The notes beneath the pieces are model-generated. The model worked only from the letters and a program-made list of their open reading frames with translations, did not search any database and was not told the DNA's origin. Of a stretch of DNA of 64,000 nt, positions 51,638 to 62,812 are shown piece after piece (the first letter of the stretch is position 1; each line of letters starts with the position of its first letter). Source of the stretch: Alphaproteobacteria bacterium (GTDB lineage: Bacteria > Pseudomonadota > Alphaproteobacteria > Rhizobiales > Hyphomicrobiaceae). The stretch covers positions 1 through 64,000 of the forward strand of contig JAGVSR010000148.1 of the NCBI GenBank assembly GCA_019137195.1, read 5' to 3'. The position numbers and the translations under genes are program-made.

Positions 51638-52822
51638 ATGGTTCAGAAGAACAAATCCCAGGTGAAGGCCCGTTCGACGAAGCCGGCAGCGGTTGCGAAG
51701 AAGAAGGCGCCTGCCAAAGCGGTTGCCGCCAAGGCCCCGGCGGCGGTCGCGCCCAAGGGGCAGACCAAGCCTTCTGTGACCAAGCCGGCTGCGCCCGCCA
51801 AGAAGACCGCTCCTGTCGTGGCTGGCAAGCCGGCGGCGCAGAAGCCGACCGTCCCGTCTCAGGTCAAGAAGACCGTCGCTCCGGCTGCCGTTGCGGCCGT
51901 TGCGGGCAAGAAGCCCGCTCACCCGGCACCGGCTGTCGCCGCACCGGCCGGGAAGGCCGTGCCGCAGCCGCATCAGGCGAAGCCGTCCGTCGCCAAGGCA
52001 GCGCCTCAGCAGGCGCCGAAGGCTGCGTCTCCGCTGGTCGCTCGGCCCGGTCATGCGCCGTCGACGCTCGTGCCCCCCGCGCAGCGTCCGATTGCCGTTC
52101 AGCCGCCTCATGCGCGTACCGTGCCTGCCCAGCTCGGCAAGGGTGCCGTGACCGGTAACAAAATCTCGGCGCCCGTCGGCGCTCCGCACTCCGGCCATCC
52201 GGCCTCGCCCAAGGCGATCGCGGAGAAGGCTGCGGCTGCTGCTGCGGCTGCCAAGAAGCCCGTGAACCAGCGTCATGGGTTCAAGCTCAACGAGAGCATC
52301 GTCTATCCGGCTCACGGTGTCGGCCGCATCGTCGGCATCGAGGAGCAGGAGATCGCGGGCATGTCGCTCGAGCTCTTCGTCATCACCTTCGACAAGGAGA
52401 AGCTGACGCTCCGAGTCCCGACCGGCAAGCTGGTGAGCGTCGGCATGAGGAAGCTCGCCGACGACGGCGTGGTCAAGAAGGCGATGGAGACCTTGAAGGG
52501 CCGGGCGCGCATCAAGCGCACGATGTGGAGCCGCCGCGCTCAGGAGTACGTCGCGAAGATCAACTCGGGCGATCTCGTGTCGATCGCCGAGGTTGTGCGC
52601 GATCTGTACCGGTCCGAGGCGCAGCCAGAGCAGTCCTACTCGGAACGCCAGCTCTACGAGGATGCGCTCGACCGCATGGCACGCGAGCTTGCTGCCGTGG
52701 AGAAGCTCGACGACCGCGGTGCGGTGCAGCGCATCACCGAAGTCTTGTCCAAGAGCGCCCGCGGCCGGCGCGCCGAGGGCGAGGCGGAGCCGGCCGACGA
52801 GGCCGAGGTGAAGGCCGCGTGA
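51638..52822 (+). CDS. CarD-family transcription regulator with histone-H1-like N-terminal extension
   Basis: CarD/CdnL proteins bind the RNA polymerase beta subunit and stabilise open complexes at rRNA promoters. The CarD domain occupies residues 205-370: FKLNESIVYPAHGVGRIVGI (Tudor-like RNAP-binding part), LRVPTGKLVSVGMRKL, and the DNA-binding helices with MWSRRAQEYVAKINSGDL. The usual alphaproteobacterial protein is about 170 aa; this one has 394 aa because of a 205-residue Lys/Ala/Pro-rich N-terminal extension (AVAKKKAPAKAVAAKAPAAV and similar) like that of histone H1 or AlgP. The start at 51638 is the first plausible ATG. A terminator at 52862 ends the transcript. Confidence 0.92.
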   Translation: MVQKNKSQVKARSTKPAAVAKKKAPAKAVAAKAPAAVAPKGQTKPSVTKPAAPAKKTAPVVAGKPAAQKPTVPSQVKKTVAPAAVAAVAGKKPAHPAPAVAAPAGKAVPQPHQAKPSVAKAAPQQAPKAASPLVARPGHAPSTLVPPAQRPIAVQPPHARTVPAQLGKGAVTGNKISAPVGAPHSGHPASPKAIAEKAAAAAAAAKKPVNQRHGFKLNESIVYPAHGVGRIVGIEEQEIAGMSLELFVITFDKEKLTLRVPTGKLVSVGMRKLADDGVVKKAMETLKGRARIKRTMWSRRAQEYVAKINSGDLVSIAEVVRDLYRSEAQPEQSYSERQLYEDALDRMARELAAVEKLDDRGAVQRITEVLSKSARGRRAEGEAEPADEAEVKAA

Positions 52823-52861
52823 GGCCGCCGGACTTAGTGGTTTTTCGATTTCGATAATCAG

Positions 52862-52891
52862 AACGCCGGGCGGAGACGTCCGGCGTTTTTT
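52862..52891 (+). terminator. Rho-independent terminator of carD
   Basis: AACGCCGG (52862-52869) pairs with CCGGCGTT (52880-52887), 10-nt loop, followed by a T-run (TTTTTT including the stem end). It is 40 nt beyond the carD stop. Confidence 0.9.
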
Positions 52892-53355
52892 CATGAGGTA
52901 CGGGACGAAGACGGCCGAGCTCGCCGCTCGTCCTCGGCGGGTGATGGCTCGTCGTCACAGAGCGGGCCAGTGCCCACCGTCCTCGTCTGCTTGCGCTGTG
53001 GCGACAAAAGCTTTTGCAGTTGTGGGGGTGCGAGTGGACTTGCTGGTCCGGCGACCAAGACCAGGATCCTCGACTGCTGTGATGCAACCGATGGATGCCT
53101 GCTGATTTCCAAATTTCTGACGACCCGTCGGGCCCTGGAGGCCGGCAATCACCGCTTCGGACGCGAGCTGTCCCTGTGTACGCCCGGCGACGTGCCCGTC
53201 CATCGGCGGTAGCTTCGCGAGAAGGTTTGGACCTGAGTTCGTGACCGCCAATCCAACGCTCCTACGGCCAGGAGTAGAGCCCAGGGTTGCATCGAGCCGC
53301 TCCACTGATCAGCATGCTTTAGCTGGTGCTGCATGACCGGCAGAACGGGCGGGTT
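52892..53355. other. Gene-free interval between carD and the SNase-like gene
   Basis: No frame in these 464 bp has a good start signal or a recognisable protein. A Cys-rich 80-codon open frame at 52970-53212 (VCLRCGDKSFCSCGG) looks interesting but lacks a ribosome-binding site. I see no tRNA, repeat or strong hairpin. It contains the region downstream of the leftward SNase-like gene. Confidence 0.4.
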
Positions 53356-54504
53356 TCACTCCGCCAGCTCCACTTGCTCTGGCGTTGCAAGCTCGATCGA
53401 GGGGCCGTTCCGGTAGTCGATCCAGCCGCGGACGCGGACGTAGTGGCCGGCGAGGCTGCGGAGGGATGATCGGGAGATTCCGCTCTCTCGGCGGCTCGCG
53501 GTCGGGTCGCTCGGCTGGCTTTTGGACTCGGTTGCACCTGTACGGCCGTTCCCGGCGTCGGGCACTGAGGCCGGACGTTCGTTGTCGGCATCGGATGCTT
53601 CGGACTGATCCGCCGCGCGCAGCACACGTGGGGGTACGACGACGGTGAAGTCGTCCTGCCAGCGGGGACCGAAGTCGATGTAGAGGCGGCGACCGCGCTC
53701 GGTCACGCTCATGACCCGGCCTTGGACGAGGACGAGCTCCGCGCGATGGCGCAGGATCTCGGAGGGGTTGCCGGCGTCGAGGACGGCATATGCGGCGTGC
53801 TGCCAGAGGCCCTGCCTCGCGTCGCGAGCGACCTGCTCGCGGGCCGTCAGGGCTGCGAGGCAAGCCGTGCGCCCGGGCAGCGCATAGGCGCGGGCGTGGC
53901 CGGCGGCGAGCATCTCGCCCTGTACCCACTGCCGCATCCCGCCGTCTGGTGAGGAGGTGGGGACTTGGCCAGGGTCGGCCAGTGTCATTGGAGCGGACTG
54001 TGGCGCCGCTGCTCCTGCCGCCTCGAACTCGTCGGCTTTGGCGGCAGGCGGCGCTCGAAGGCTCTGAGAGGTGGCTCCTCCATCGTTCTCCTGATGGCGG
54101 GCAGGGTCCGGCAACTGACGTCGGGGCTTCGGTGAGAGCCCTCCTACATACACCTGAGCGAGCAGGCGACCCCAGCGGTCGGTCTTCACGTCGCCGCCGG
54201 TGGCGAGGACGACGGTCCTGCCTTCGACAAGGGCGGCGAGGTGCCGTTTCGCTTGGACAGCGGGAAGCCAGGTTTCTGCGGTGGTTCCGGCAGGCGCGGC
54301 GGGGGCGAGCGCGCCCGATAGCCGGACCCTGCGCCCGTCTGCGACCAGGAACGTGTCGCCGTCGATGACCTTCGTAACCTCGAGCTCGAGCTCGCCAGGG
54401 AGGTCGCACGCGGGGGCGGCGTCGGGCGGCCCTGCTAGTGCCGTTGCGCAGGCTGCCAACAGCGGGACGGTCAAGGCAGCAAATTTGGTGACGGCTCGTG
54501 GCAT
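53356..54504 (-). CDS. SNase-fold protein with OB-like C-terminal domain, catalytic site altered
   Basis: A 382-aa exported protein from the ATG at 54504 (MPRAVTKFAALTVPLLAACA), with a signal peptide that may be lipidated at LLAAC. Residues 35-120 show the staphylococcal-nuclease fold: KVIDGDTFLVADGRRVRLSG, then DRWGRLLAQVYVGG. Two SNase arginines (RVRL and WGRLL) and the first Asp remain, but the catalytic IDAPE loop reads ALAPA, so the equivalents of Asp40 and Glu43 are missing. A Pro/Gln-rich insert (125-175) and a helical part with AGHARAYALPG follow; residues 245-370 form an OB-like domain (LVLVQGRVMSVTERGRRLYI, then GHYVRVRGWIDY). Nuclease activity is doubtful. Confidence 0.85.
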   Translation of the reverse strand: MPRAVTKFAALTVPLLAACATALAGPPDAAPACDLPGELELEVTKVIDGDTFLVADGRRVRLSGALAPAAPAGTTAETWLPAVQAKRHLAALVEGRTVVLATGGDVKTDRWGRLLAQVYVGGLSPKPRRQLPDPARHQENDGGATSQSLRAPPAAKADEFEAAGAAAPQSAPMTLADPGQVPTSSPDGGMRQWVQGEMLAAGHARAYALPGRTACLAALTAREQVARDARQGLWQHAAYAVLDAGNPSEILRHRAELVLVQGRVMSVTERGRRLYIDFGPRWQDDFTVVVPPRVLRAADQSEASDADNERPASVPDAGNGRTGATESKSQPSDPTASRRESGISRSSLRSLAGHYVRVRGWIDYRNGPSIELATPEQVELAE

Positions 54505-54856
54505 CCGCTTGCTGCGCACCCACTCACTCTCTCGAGAGCACCTCGGCGTCTGCTCGCGGCGTCGCGCTCGATCCACTCTCAGTGTGCTCTTCGACAGACG
54601 ATCGGGTCTCACTTCTTCGCTGGCACGCGTGCCCCGTGCCGAGGGGGAGGAAATTCAACTGCCGCGTGCGGCGAGGCCGAGAGCTCGCGCAGCCGTCTCC
54701 AACCTTGTTGCATTTCTGCCCAGGGTCGGGCTCGGGAGCAGATGGCCACTGGCTTCGTGATTTACCTTGCCGAAAGGTCGTAGGGTTTGCCAGTCTTGTT
54801 CTGGCCCCGGGGTTGAATGGGTGAGCGGACGCACCATCGCCGCTCGGGAGTTTCTC
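54505..54856. other. Divergent intergenic region
   Basis: A 352-bp spacer between the leftward SNase-like gene and the rightward thioredoxin-like gene. It contains no gene or hairpin that I can support; it should carry both promoters. Confidence 0.4.
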
Positions 54857-55291
54857 ATGTCCAGCGTGAAGACCCGTCGTATCAAGTCTCGGCTCAAGGC
54901 GTCAGCCCTCGCCGCGCTCGCCATCGGGCCTGCGGTCGCCGTTGTCGATGCCGGCAAGGTGCAGGCGGCGCTCGATCTCGAGGCGCCGGTCGTGAGGTCG
55001 TCGGGCCTCGAGCTGGTGGTGGTCGAGGCCGAGGATTGCGTCTACTGCGATCTCTTTCGCAAGAACGTGGCGCCGGCCTACGAAAGCTCGACCAGGGCGC
55101 GCTCGGTGCCGATGCGGTTCGCGGATCTCACGCAGGTGCAGCGGGAAGGGGTCGAACTCGATGCTCCTATCGACAGCGTGCCGACGGTGCTGCTGGTCAA
55201 GAACGGGCACGAGGCGGGGCGGGTGGCCGGATACCTGGGGCCCGAGAATTTCTTCCATTTCATCAACTACCTGATCTCCGGGGCGGAGTGA
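54857..55291 (+). CDS. Exported thioredoxin-fold protein
   Basis: A 144-aa periplasmic thioredoxin-like protein. The start at 54857 (MSSVKTRRIKSRLKASALAA) gives a basic N-region and a signal peptide ending near residue 37 (AGKVQA). The redox motif is EAEDCVYCDLFRKNVAP (CxxC), and the cis-proline turn is DSVPTVLLVKNGHEAGRVAG. It resembles SoxW-type or DUF-thioredoxins in sulfur and cytochrome systems. It is followed after 193 bp by the Tat-exported binding protein, so it may serve to reduce or oxidise cysteines of exported partners in this cluster. Confidence 0.88.
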   Translation: MSSVKTRRIKSRLKASALAALAIGPAVAVVDAGKVQAALDLEAPVVRSSGLELVVVEAEDCVYCDLFRKNVAPAYESSTRARSVPMRFADLTQVQREGVELDAPIDSVPTVLLVKNGHEAGRVAGYLGPENFFHFINYLISGAE

Positions 55292-55484
55292 GGCCCAGCA
55301 GGCCGTCCCGGCCAGGCGGGCGTTGTCAACTCGGTGCCGATGCGCTTTGATGGCCGCGACCAAGAGTTGGCTTCGGTCCCACAGTATCGGAGGCCGGCTC
55401 TAGTCCTTTGTTTTGGCGTATTTTCCCCGACGAGCCGTTGTCCATTTCGTCGGCAAATGCGCGAGAGGCCTGCCGGAGAGTGCC

Positions 55485-56549
55485 ATGGATCGTCGCGAGT
55501 TTTTGAGAACGTCGGGCGGAATCGCCGCTGCGGCGGCAACCGGCACGTCGGCAGCCTTGGCTCAAGACGGTACAGCCGCGACGGTGGCCGGCGCTCCTGC
55601 GGTTCAGTCCGGGGCAAGGCGACTTCGGCTCGCCATGCCGTGGCCAGACGACGGCAAGGGAGCGGGCGACAGCGCGCGGCGGCTCGCTCAGCGCATCGAG
55701 GTGCTGTCGGGCGGGCGCTTCAGGGTCGAGATCGGCGAGCTTGAGCAGGCGCGCAGTGGCGGGATCGGTCCCGCCGATGCCGACCTCTGGCACGTCGCAG
55801 AGCACGATAACGTGGTGCTTCATCCGGCGTTCGGTTTCTTTGCCGGGCTACCATGGGACGAAGCCCACAAGCCGATGGAGCTCAAGGGCTGGCTCATAGC
55901 GGGTGGCGGGCAGGAGCTGTGGGACGATCTTGCGGCTGGCTTCGGCACGAAGCCGATTCTTGCCGGGCACACGGGGCCGGCACTGCTGTGGGCCGCGACC
56001 CCGTTCGAAACGCTGACCGACGTGGCGGGGCGCAGGCTTCACGTATCGGGGCTTGCTGCCGAGGCGTTCCGGGCGCTCGGGGCCGAGCCCGTGCGTCTTC
56101 CTGCACAGCTCGTGAAGGCGGCGCTTGCGGCGGGGGACATCGTGGCGGCCGACGTGGGCGGCGCCATCGGCTCGATGTCGTTCGGCTTGCCCGAGGCGGC
56201 GCCCTACGCCTACGCCACTCCGCTCACCGCAAGCGGATCGGCGTTGGTGTTACATGTGTCGCGGTCAGCGTGGGACGGTTTCTCGGCGTCCGAAAAGGCG
56301 GTTCTCGAGGCTGCGGCATCGGAGGAGCTCGCAACCTCGATCGCCGAGGAGCGGGCGCATCGCGAGCCGATCGCCATCGCCATGGCGGCCCGGTGCGGGG
56401 TGACCTATGGTTCGCCGGGGAGCGAGCTGACAGCTTCGATGCGGAGCGTGGGAGCGGCGGTGGTCGCTCATGCTGCGGCATTCGACGGCACAGCGCAGCG
56501 CATCAATCAGAGCTATTTGAGCTTCGCGAGGTCGGTGGCCGCTGTCTAG
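55485..56549 (+). CDS. Tat-exported TRAP-type (DctP-like) substrate-binding protein
   Basis: A 354-aa periplasmic binding protein of the TRAP DctP family. It starts at 55485 (MDRREFLRTSGG) after GGAGAG and carries a twin-arginine signal with RREFLR and a hydrophobic AAAAATG segment. The mature domain has RLRLAMPWPD, IEVLSGGRFRVEI, LPWDEAHKPMELKGWLIAGG and PFETLTDVAGRRLHVSGLAA, which are typical of TRAP binding proteins in the MlaD/dicarboxylate branch. No DctQ/DctM membrane genes are present. It may donate a ligand to the adjacent oxidoreductase rather than to a permease, or use a permease elsewhere. Confidence 0.88.
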   Translation: MDRREFLRTSGGIAAAAATGTSAALAQDGTAATVAGAPAVQSGARRLRLAMPWPDDGKGAGDSARRLAQRIEVLSGGRFRVEIGELEQARSGGIGPADADLWHVAEHDNVVLHPAFGFFAGLPWDEAHKPMELKGWLIAGGGQELWDDLAAGFGTKPILAGHTGPALLWAATPFETLTDVAGRRLHVSGLAAEAFRALGAEPVRLPAQLVKAALAAGDIVAADVGGAIGSMSFGLPEAAPYAYATPLTASGSALVLHVSRSAWDGFSASEKAVLEAAASEELATSIAEERAHREPIAIAMAARCGVTYGSPGSELTASMRSVGAAVVAHAAAFDGTAQRINQSYLSFARSVAAV

Positions 56550-56631
56550 GCCGTCCTCCCAAATCTCACCTTGCCCGATCGCGACCGCAGGTCCGCGACG
56601 GATGGCTAATCTCATACGGGAGTCAAGCCCC

Positions 56632-58281
56632 ATGAGCCGTCTCACCCGGCCACGCGACGAGCTCAAGGCTTGCTACGACGTCATCGTCGTCGGCTCTGGC
56701 TATGGCGGCGGCGTCACGGCCTCGCGGCTCGCCCGCGCCGGCAAGCGCGTTGCGGTTCTCGAGCGCGGGCGCGAGGTGCTGACGGGGGAGTTTCCGTCGC
56801 GGTTTCCCGACCTCAAGAACGAGCTCCGTGTGCGGGGTCGGCGGGTTAGCATGGGACCCGATACGGCATTGTTCGACGTTCGTCTCGGCGAGGATATGCA
56901 TGTCGTCGTCGGCAACGGCGTCGGCGGCGGGTCGCTCGTCAACGCGGGCGTGGCGCTGAGGCCCGATTCACGCGTGCTGACCGATCCCGTGTGGCCAGGG
57001 CAGATCGCTCAAGACGGAACGCTCGACGAAGGCTACCGACGTGCGAGCTATTGGCTGCGGCCGATGCCGGACCCGCGCGCCTCCGAGATGACCAAATACA
57101 AGGTGCTCGAGAAGGCCGGTAAAGCCGTTGGGCAGGAAATCGTCGCCTCGCCCATTGCCATCAGCTACGAGGAGACTGTCAACCCGGCCGGCATCAAGCA
57201 GCCGGCGTGTACGCGCTGCGGGGACTGTTGCGGCGGCTGCAACGTCGGCGCCAAGAATACGGTCGCGCTCACGTATCTGCCAGAGGCTGTCAAGCATGGA
57301 GCGGAGATCTACAGCGAAGTCACCGTGCGGTATGTGGACAAGACACCGGCAGGCACATGGCGCGTAACGGCGTTGCCGACGGCAGGTGCCAAGGGCAGCG
57401 GTGACGGCCGCGAGATCGTGCTCGAGGCGGCGATGGTCGTGCTCGCAGCCGGTACGCTCGGCTCGACCGAGATCCTGATGCGCTCGCGCGAGCGGGGATT
57501 GCGCGTCTCGGACGAGCTCGGCAAGCGATTCTCGGCGAATGGCGACATCATCGCCTTCGGCTACGGGTCCAAGGTTCCCGTCAACTCGATCGGCGTCGGG
57601 TATCCGGCCAAGGTGGAGGGGCTCGAGATCGGAGCTTCGGTGTCAGGCCAGCTCATGATCCGCGATGCGGAGACCCTCTCGAACGAGATGAACGTGCAGG
57701 AAGGCGCGCTCCCCTCGGCGCTGGCGCCGGCATTGCCGATCATGTTCGTTCCGAACGGCAGATTGCTCGGAGCCCTGCAGAGCCTCATCTCTGGCGTTTA
57801 CAAGGGGCCGTTCGCGGGGCTGCAGACCTATTTCGCCGTCTCGCACGATAGTGCCGGCGGTTGCTTTCGTCTCGACGACGACCGGCTGGTGCTGACCTGG
57901 CCGGGGGCCAAGGCCGAAGCCTGCTACGGGCGGCTCGACGCGATGCTGAAGGCGGTAGTGGCGGACGCCGGCGGCGACTACGTCAAGAACCCGCTCGCCG
58001 GCACCGTGATGGGGCATCAGCCGGCGACCGCGCATCCGCTCGGCGGCTGCGGCATGGGGCACGAGCGCAGCAACGGTGTCGTGGACCACAAGTGCCGGGT
58101 GTTCGACGCGACAGCGGGTGCCGGGTCGACGGCGGTGCATGACGGCCTCTACGTGATCGACGGTGCGATCATGCCGCGATCTCTCGGCGTCAATCCGCTG
58201 CTCACGATCACGGCTCTTGCCGAGCGGGCCATGATCCACCTCGCGCATGACATGGGATGCGACATCGGAGCTGCCGCATGA
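56632..58281 (+). CDS. GMC-family oxidoreductase with Cys-rich (cholesterol-oxidase-like) motif
   Basis: A 549-aa FAD oxidoreductase of the GMC superfamily. The start at 56632 (MSRLTRPRDEL) has GGGAG upstream. FAD-binding VIVVGSGYGGGVTASRLA, the second FAD motif VGNGVGGGSLVNAGVA, and the C-terminal active-site region MGHQPATAHPLGGCGM with the catalytic His and the late ALGVNPLL-like SLGVNPLLTITALAER are present. At residues 197-210 it has CTRCGDCCGGCNVGAKNT, a four-plus-cysteine motif seen in the cholesterol-oxidase-like branch and compatible with an Fe-S cluster or disulfides. No signal peptide is seen. It overlaps the cupin gene by 4 bp. Substrate unknown: sterol, alcohol or sugar. Confidence 0.92.
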   Translation: MSRLTRPRDELKACYDVIVVGSGYGGGVTASRLARAGKRVAVLERGREVLTGEFPSRFPDLKNELRVRGRRVSMGPDTALFDVRLGEDMHVVVGNGVGGGSLVNAGVALRPDSRVLTDPVWPGQIAQDGTLDEGYRRASYWLRPMPDPRASEMTKYKVLEKAGKAVGQEIVASPIAISYEETVNPAGIKQPACTRCGDCCGGCNVGAKNTVALTYLPEAVKHGAEIYSEVTVRYVDKTPAGTWRVTALPTAGAKGSGDGREIVLEAAMVVLAAGTLGSTEILMRSRERGLRVSDELGKRFSANGDIIAFGYGSKVPVNSIGVGYPAKVEGLEIGASVSGQLMIRDAETLSNEMNVQEGALPSALAPALPIMFVPNGRLLGALQSLISGVYKGPFAGLQTYFAVSHDSAGGCFRLDDDRLVLTWPGAKAEACYGRLDAMLKAVVADAGGDYVKNPLAGTVMGHQPATAHPLGGCGMGHERSNGVVDHKCRVFDATAGAGSTAVHDGLYVIDGAIMPRSLGVNPLLTITALAERAMIHLAHDMGCDIGAAA

Positions 58282-58652
58282 GCGACGCAGTGGGCACCAG
58301 GGCCATTCCGCCCGTCATCAGCTTCGACGATCCGCTGCCCGAGCCCGTGCGCTATGCGCCGCCCGCGGAGCGCATCCTCGCGGGCAATCCCCAACAGACG
58401 GGCTACGTTCTGTTCGAGAGCGCGGACAAGCGCTTCTGCTCCGGCATCTGGGAGTGCGAGCCCGGCAAGTGGAGGGTGGTTTTCTCCGAAAGCGAGTTCT
58501 GCCAGCTGCTGGCGGGCACGATCATCGTAAGCGGGGACGACGGGGCGGTGAGAACGTTCAAGGCTGGCGACGCCTTCGTCTCGCCCGCTGGCTTCACCGG
58601 AACATGGGAGGTCGTCGAGCGGGCGAAGAAGTACTACGTGTTCTACGAGTAG
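58278..58652 (+). CDS. Cupin-fold (DUF861/Cupin_3) protein
   Basis: A 124-aa small cupin related to ureidoglycine aminohydrolase-like DUF861 proteins. From the ATG at 58278 (MSDAVGTRAIPPV), overlapping the GMC stop as ATGA. The cupin core reads CSGIWECEPGKWRVVF, ESEFCQLLAGTIIVSGDDG, FKAGDAFVSPAGFTGTWEVVE and ends YYVFYE. Metal-ligand histidines typical of cupins are absent in the first motif. Coupling to the GMC gene suggests it acts on the oxidation product or stabilises the enzyme; this is inference. Confidence 0.9.
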   Translation: MSDAVGTRAIPPVISFDDPLPEPVRYAPPAERILAGNPQQTGYVLFESADKRFCSGIWECEPGKWRVVFSESEFCQLLAGTIIVSGDDGAVRTFKAGDAFVSPAGFTGTWEVVERAKKYYVFYE

Positions 58653-58828
58653 CCGAGCCCCCGATGCGCCTGTTGGCTGCGGCGTGGCCCCACCCGCGGG
58701 TAATCAGCTTTTCGCACAGCCGATATGATCCGGCGCAAGGCGCTGCCCGCGCGCACGGAGGAAACTTGAAAATTAGAGGTTGCGGGACAATCTCGTAGCC
58801 AGGTCTCGATAGCGTCGGGAGCAAGTCC

Positions 58829-59305
58829 ATGGGCCATTTGCGACGTTCCGAACACGCCAGCGAGCCGCACAGGCATTACGTGTTTCTTGCCGTTGCTGCG
58901 GCAGTGCTCGCCATACTCGTCCTTACGCTCATGCCGCGTGCCGCCGCGGCGGGCGAGGCGTGGAAGTCCATTCTCGCCGACGGCAAGCAGGAGTTCGAGG
59001 AAAGTTGCGTCTCCTGTCACGGAGCCACTGGGAAAGGTAGTGGCGACTACGCCGGCAAGCTCATTGCACCACCGAAGGATCTTACCGCCATAGCCGTCGG
59101 CAATGGTGGAGAGTTTCCGTTCACGCGCGTATTCGACATCATCGCCGGCGAGGTCGAGGTGCCCGGACATAACACGCACCAGATGCCGGAGTTCTACAAC
59201 AGCTTGAAGGCCAAAGACTTCAAGCCAGGCTATCTGCCGGCGCACGTGCGCGTGCTCGAGCTGACGCACTATCTCGAGAGCATCCAGGACAAACCGGTCG
59301 ATTGA
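58829..59305 (+). CDS. Membrane-anchored c-type cytochrome
   Basis: A 158-aa class I cytochrome c. It starts at 58829 (MGHLRRSEHASEP) after GGGAG, has one N-terminal hydrophobic helix (residues 18-41) acting as an uncleaved anchor or signal peptide, and a single heme motif CVSCHG near residue 61. The likely axial methionine is in NTHQMPEFYN. The C-terminal helix ends THYLESIQD. It is 176 bp after the cupin gene and the likely electron acceptor for the GMC enzyme in this cluster. Convergent with the P-type ATPase gene. Confidence 0.92.
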   Translation: MGHLRRSEHASEPHRHYVFLAVAAAVLAILVLTLMPRAAAAGEAWKSILADGKQEFEESCVSCHGATGKGSGDYAGKLIAPPKDLTAIAVGNGGEFPFTRVFDIIAGEVEVPGHNTHQMPEFYNSLKAKDFKPGYLPAHVRVLELTHYLESIQDKPVD

Positions 59306-59312
59306 TCCCTTG

Positions 59313-59354
59313 GCGGGACTATTGCGGCACACGGGATCTCAGTCCCGCTGCCGT

Positions 59355-59364
<10 letters not shown>
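59313..59364. terminator. Paired hairpins between convergent cytochrome and ATPase genes
   Basis: GCGGGACT (59313-59320) pairs with AGTCCCGC (59341-59348) over a 20-nt loop. A second, tighter hairpin GCTGCCGT/ACGGCAGC (59347-59364) overlaps the ATPase stop. No T-run follows, so termination would need Rho. Confidence 0.35.
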
Positions 59365-62030
<2,666 letters not shown>

Positions 62031-62188
62031 TGGGCGGCCTCGCTCTCGGATCGTCTTTCACTGCTATGATGCCACGGCCGAGGATAGCAGAGAGTGCGCG
62101 AGATCAGGGAGCGCGCAAACGAAGCGCTGGCCATCTGGGGCCCCGGTCATGTCTTTCGAGAGGACGGTTCAAAAGTCGCGGATGGTGC

Positions 62189-62812
62189 TCAGGGGCGAGG
62201 CGCGAGCTTGAGTGCGACGACGACCGGTGTGGAGCCGACCGAGGTCACAAGCTCCACCAGATCGGGCAGCCGATCGTCGCGTGGCCACGACGAGAGCCAT
62301 TCGGGCGGATCGCCATCGCTGCTGGCCATCAGGTAGCGTATCGAGATGCCGCCCGGTACCAGCATTCTCTCCTCGGACGTCACCTCCGGTGGACGCTCAC
62401 TGCGGAACGGTGTGAGACGGAGGACGGCGCGGGTGCCTCCTGTCGCTTGGTCCGGCACAGCCGCCAGCTCGTAGCGGTACAAGCCAGCGCCGAGGGGCCC
62501 CGACCCGGCCGGCGCTACGAACATCAGCGAGGACGGTTCACCCGTGAATGCGATCCGCGCCCGGCCGCTCGCCTCCTTGTCGTACACGGGTGTCGCCTCG
62601 GCTAGGCGCGCGGCGAGGACGGCGATCGACGTCTCGGCGGTGTCTCGGCGGGCCAGCGTCTCGGCAGTTTCCCAGCCACGCTTGCCGGTCTTGAAGGCGC
62701 CGGGGAGGAGGACGAGTACGAGAGACAGGATCGAGAGCGATACCAGCGCCTCGACGAGGGTGAGACCGGTTTCGCCGCCATGTTTGGCCGGTTGTGACCG
62801 CCGCCGTGTCAT
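62189..62812 (-). CDS. gspJ: Type II secretion minor pseudopilin GspJ
   Basis: Pseudopilin at the tip of the type II secretion pseudopilus, 207 aa. The N-terminal leader (MTRRRSQPAKHGGETG) is cut before LTLVEALVSLSILSLVLVLL, with the conserved Glu5 of the mature protein. The long globular domain (residues 45-205) identifies it as GspJ-like by size. It overlaps gspI by 4 bp and ends the gspF-H-I-J run. No gspK lies downstream within the window; the P-type ATPase gene follows after 158 bp. Confidence 0.85.
   Translation of the reverse strand: MTRRRSQPAKHGGETGLTLVEALVSLSILSLVLVLLPGAFKTGKRGWETAETLARRDTAETSIAVLAARLAEATPVYDKEASGRARIAFTGEPSSLMFVAPAGSGPLGAGLYRYELAAVPDQATGGTRAVLRLTPFRSERPPEVTSEERMLVPGGISIRYLMASSDGDPPEWLSSWPRDDRLPDLVELVTSVGSTPVVVALKLAPRP

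Noticed and set aside
52970..53212. 80-codon Cys-rich open frame downstream of carD
   Set aside because: Tempting CxxC and CSC motifs, but no ribosome-binding site and no conservation visible; likely chance.
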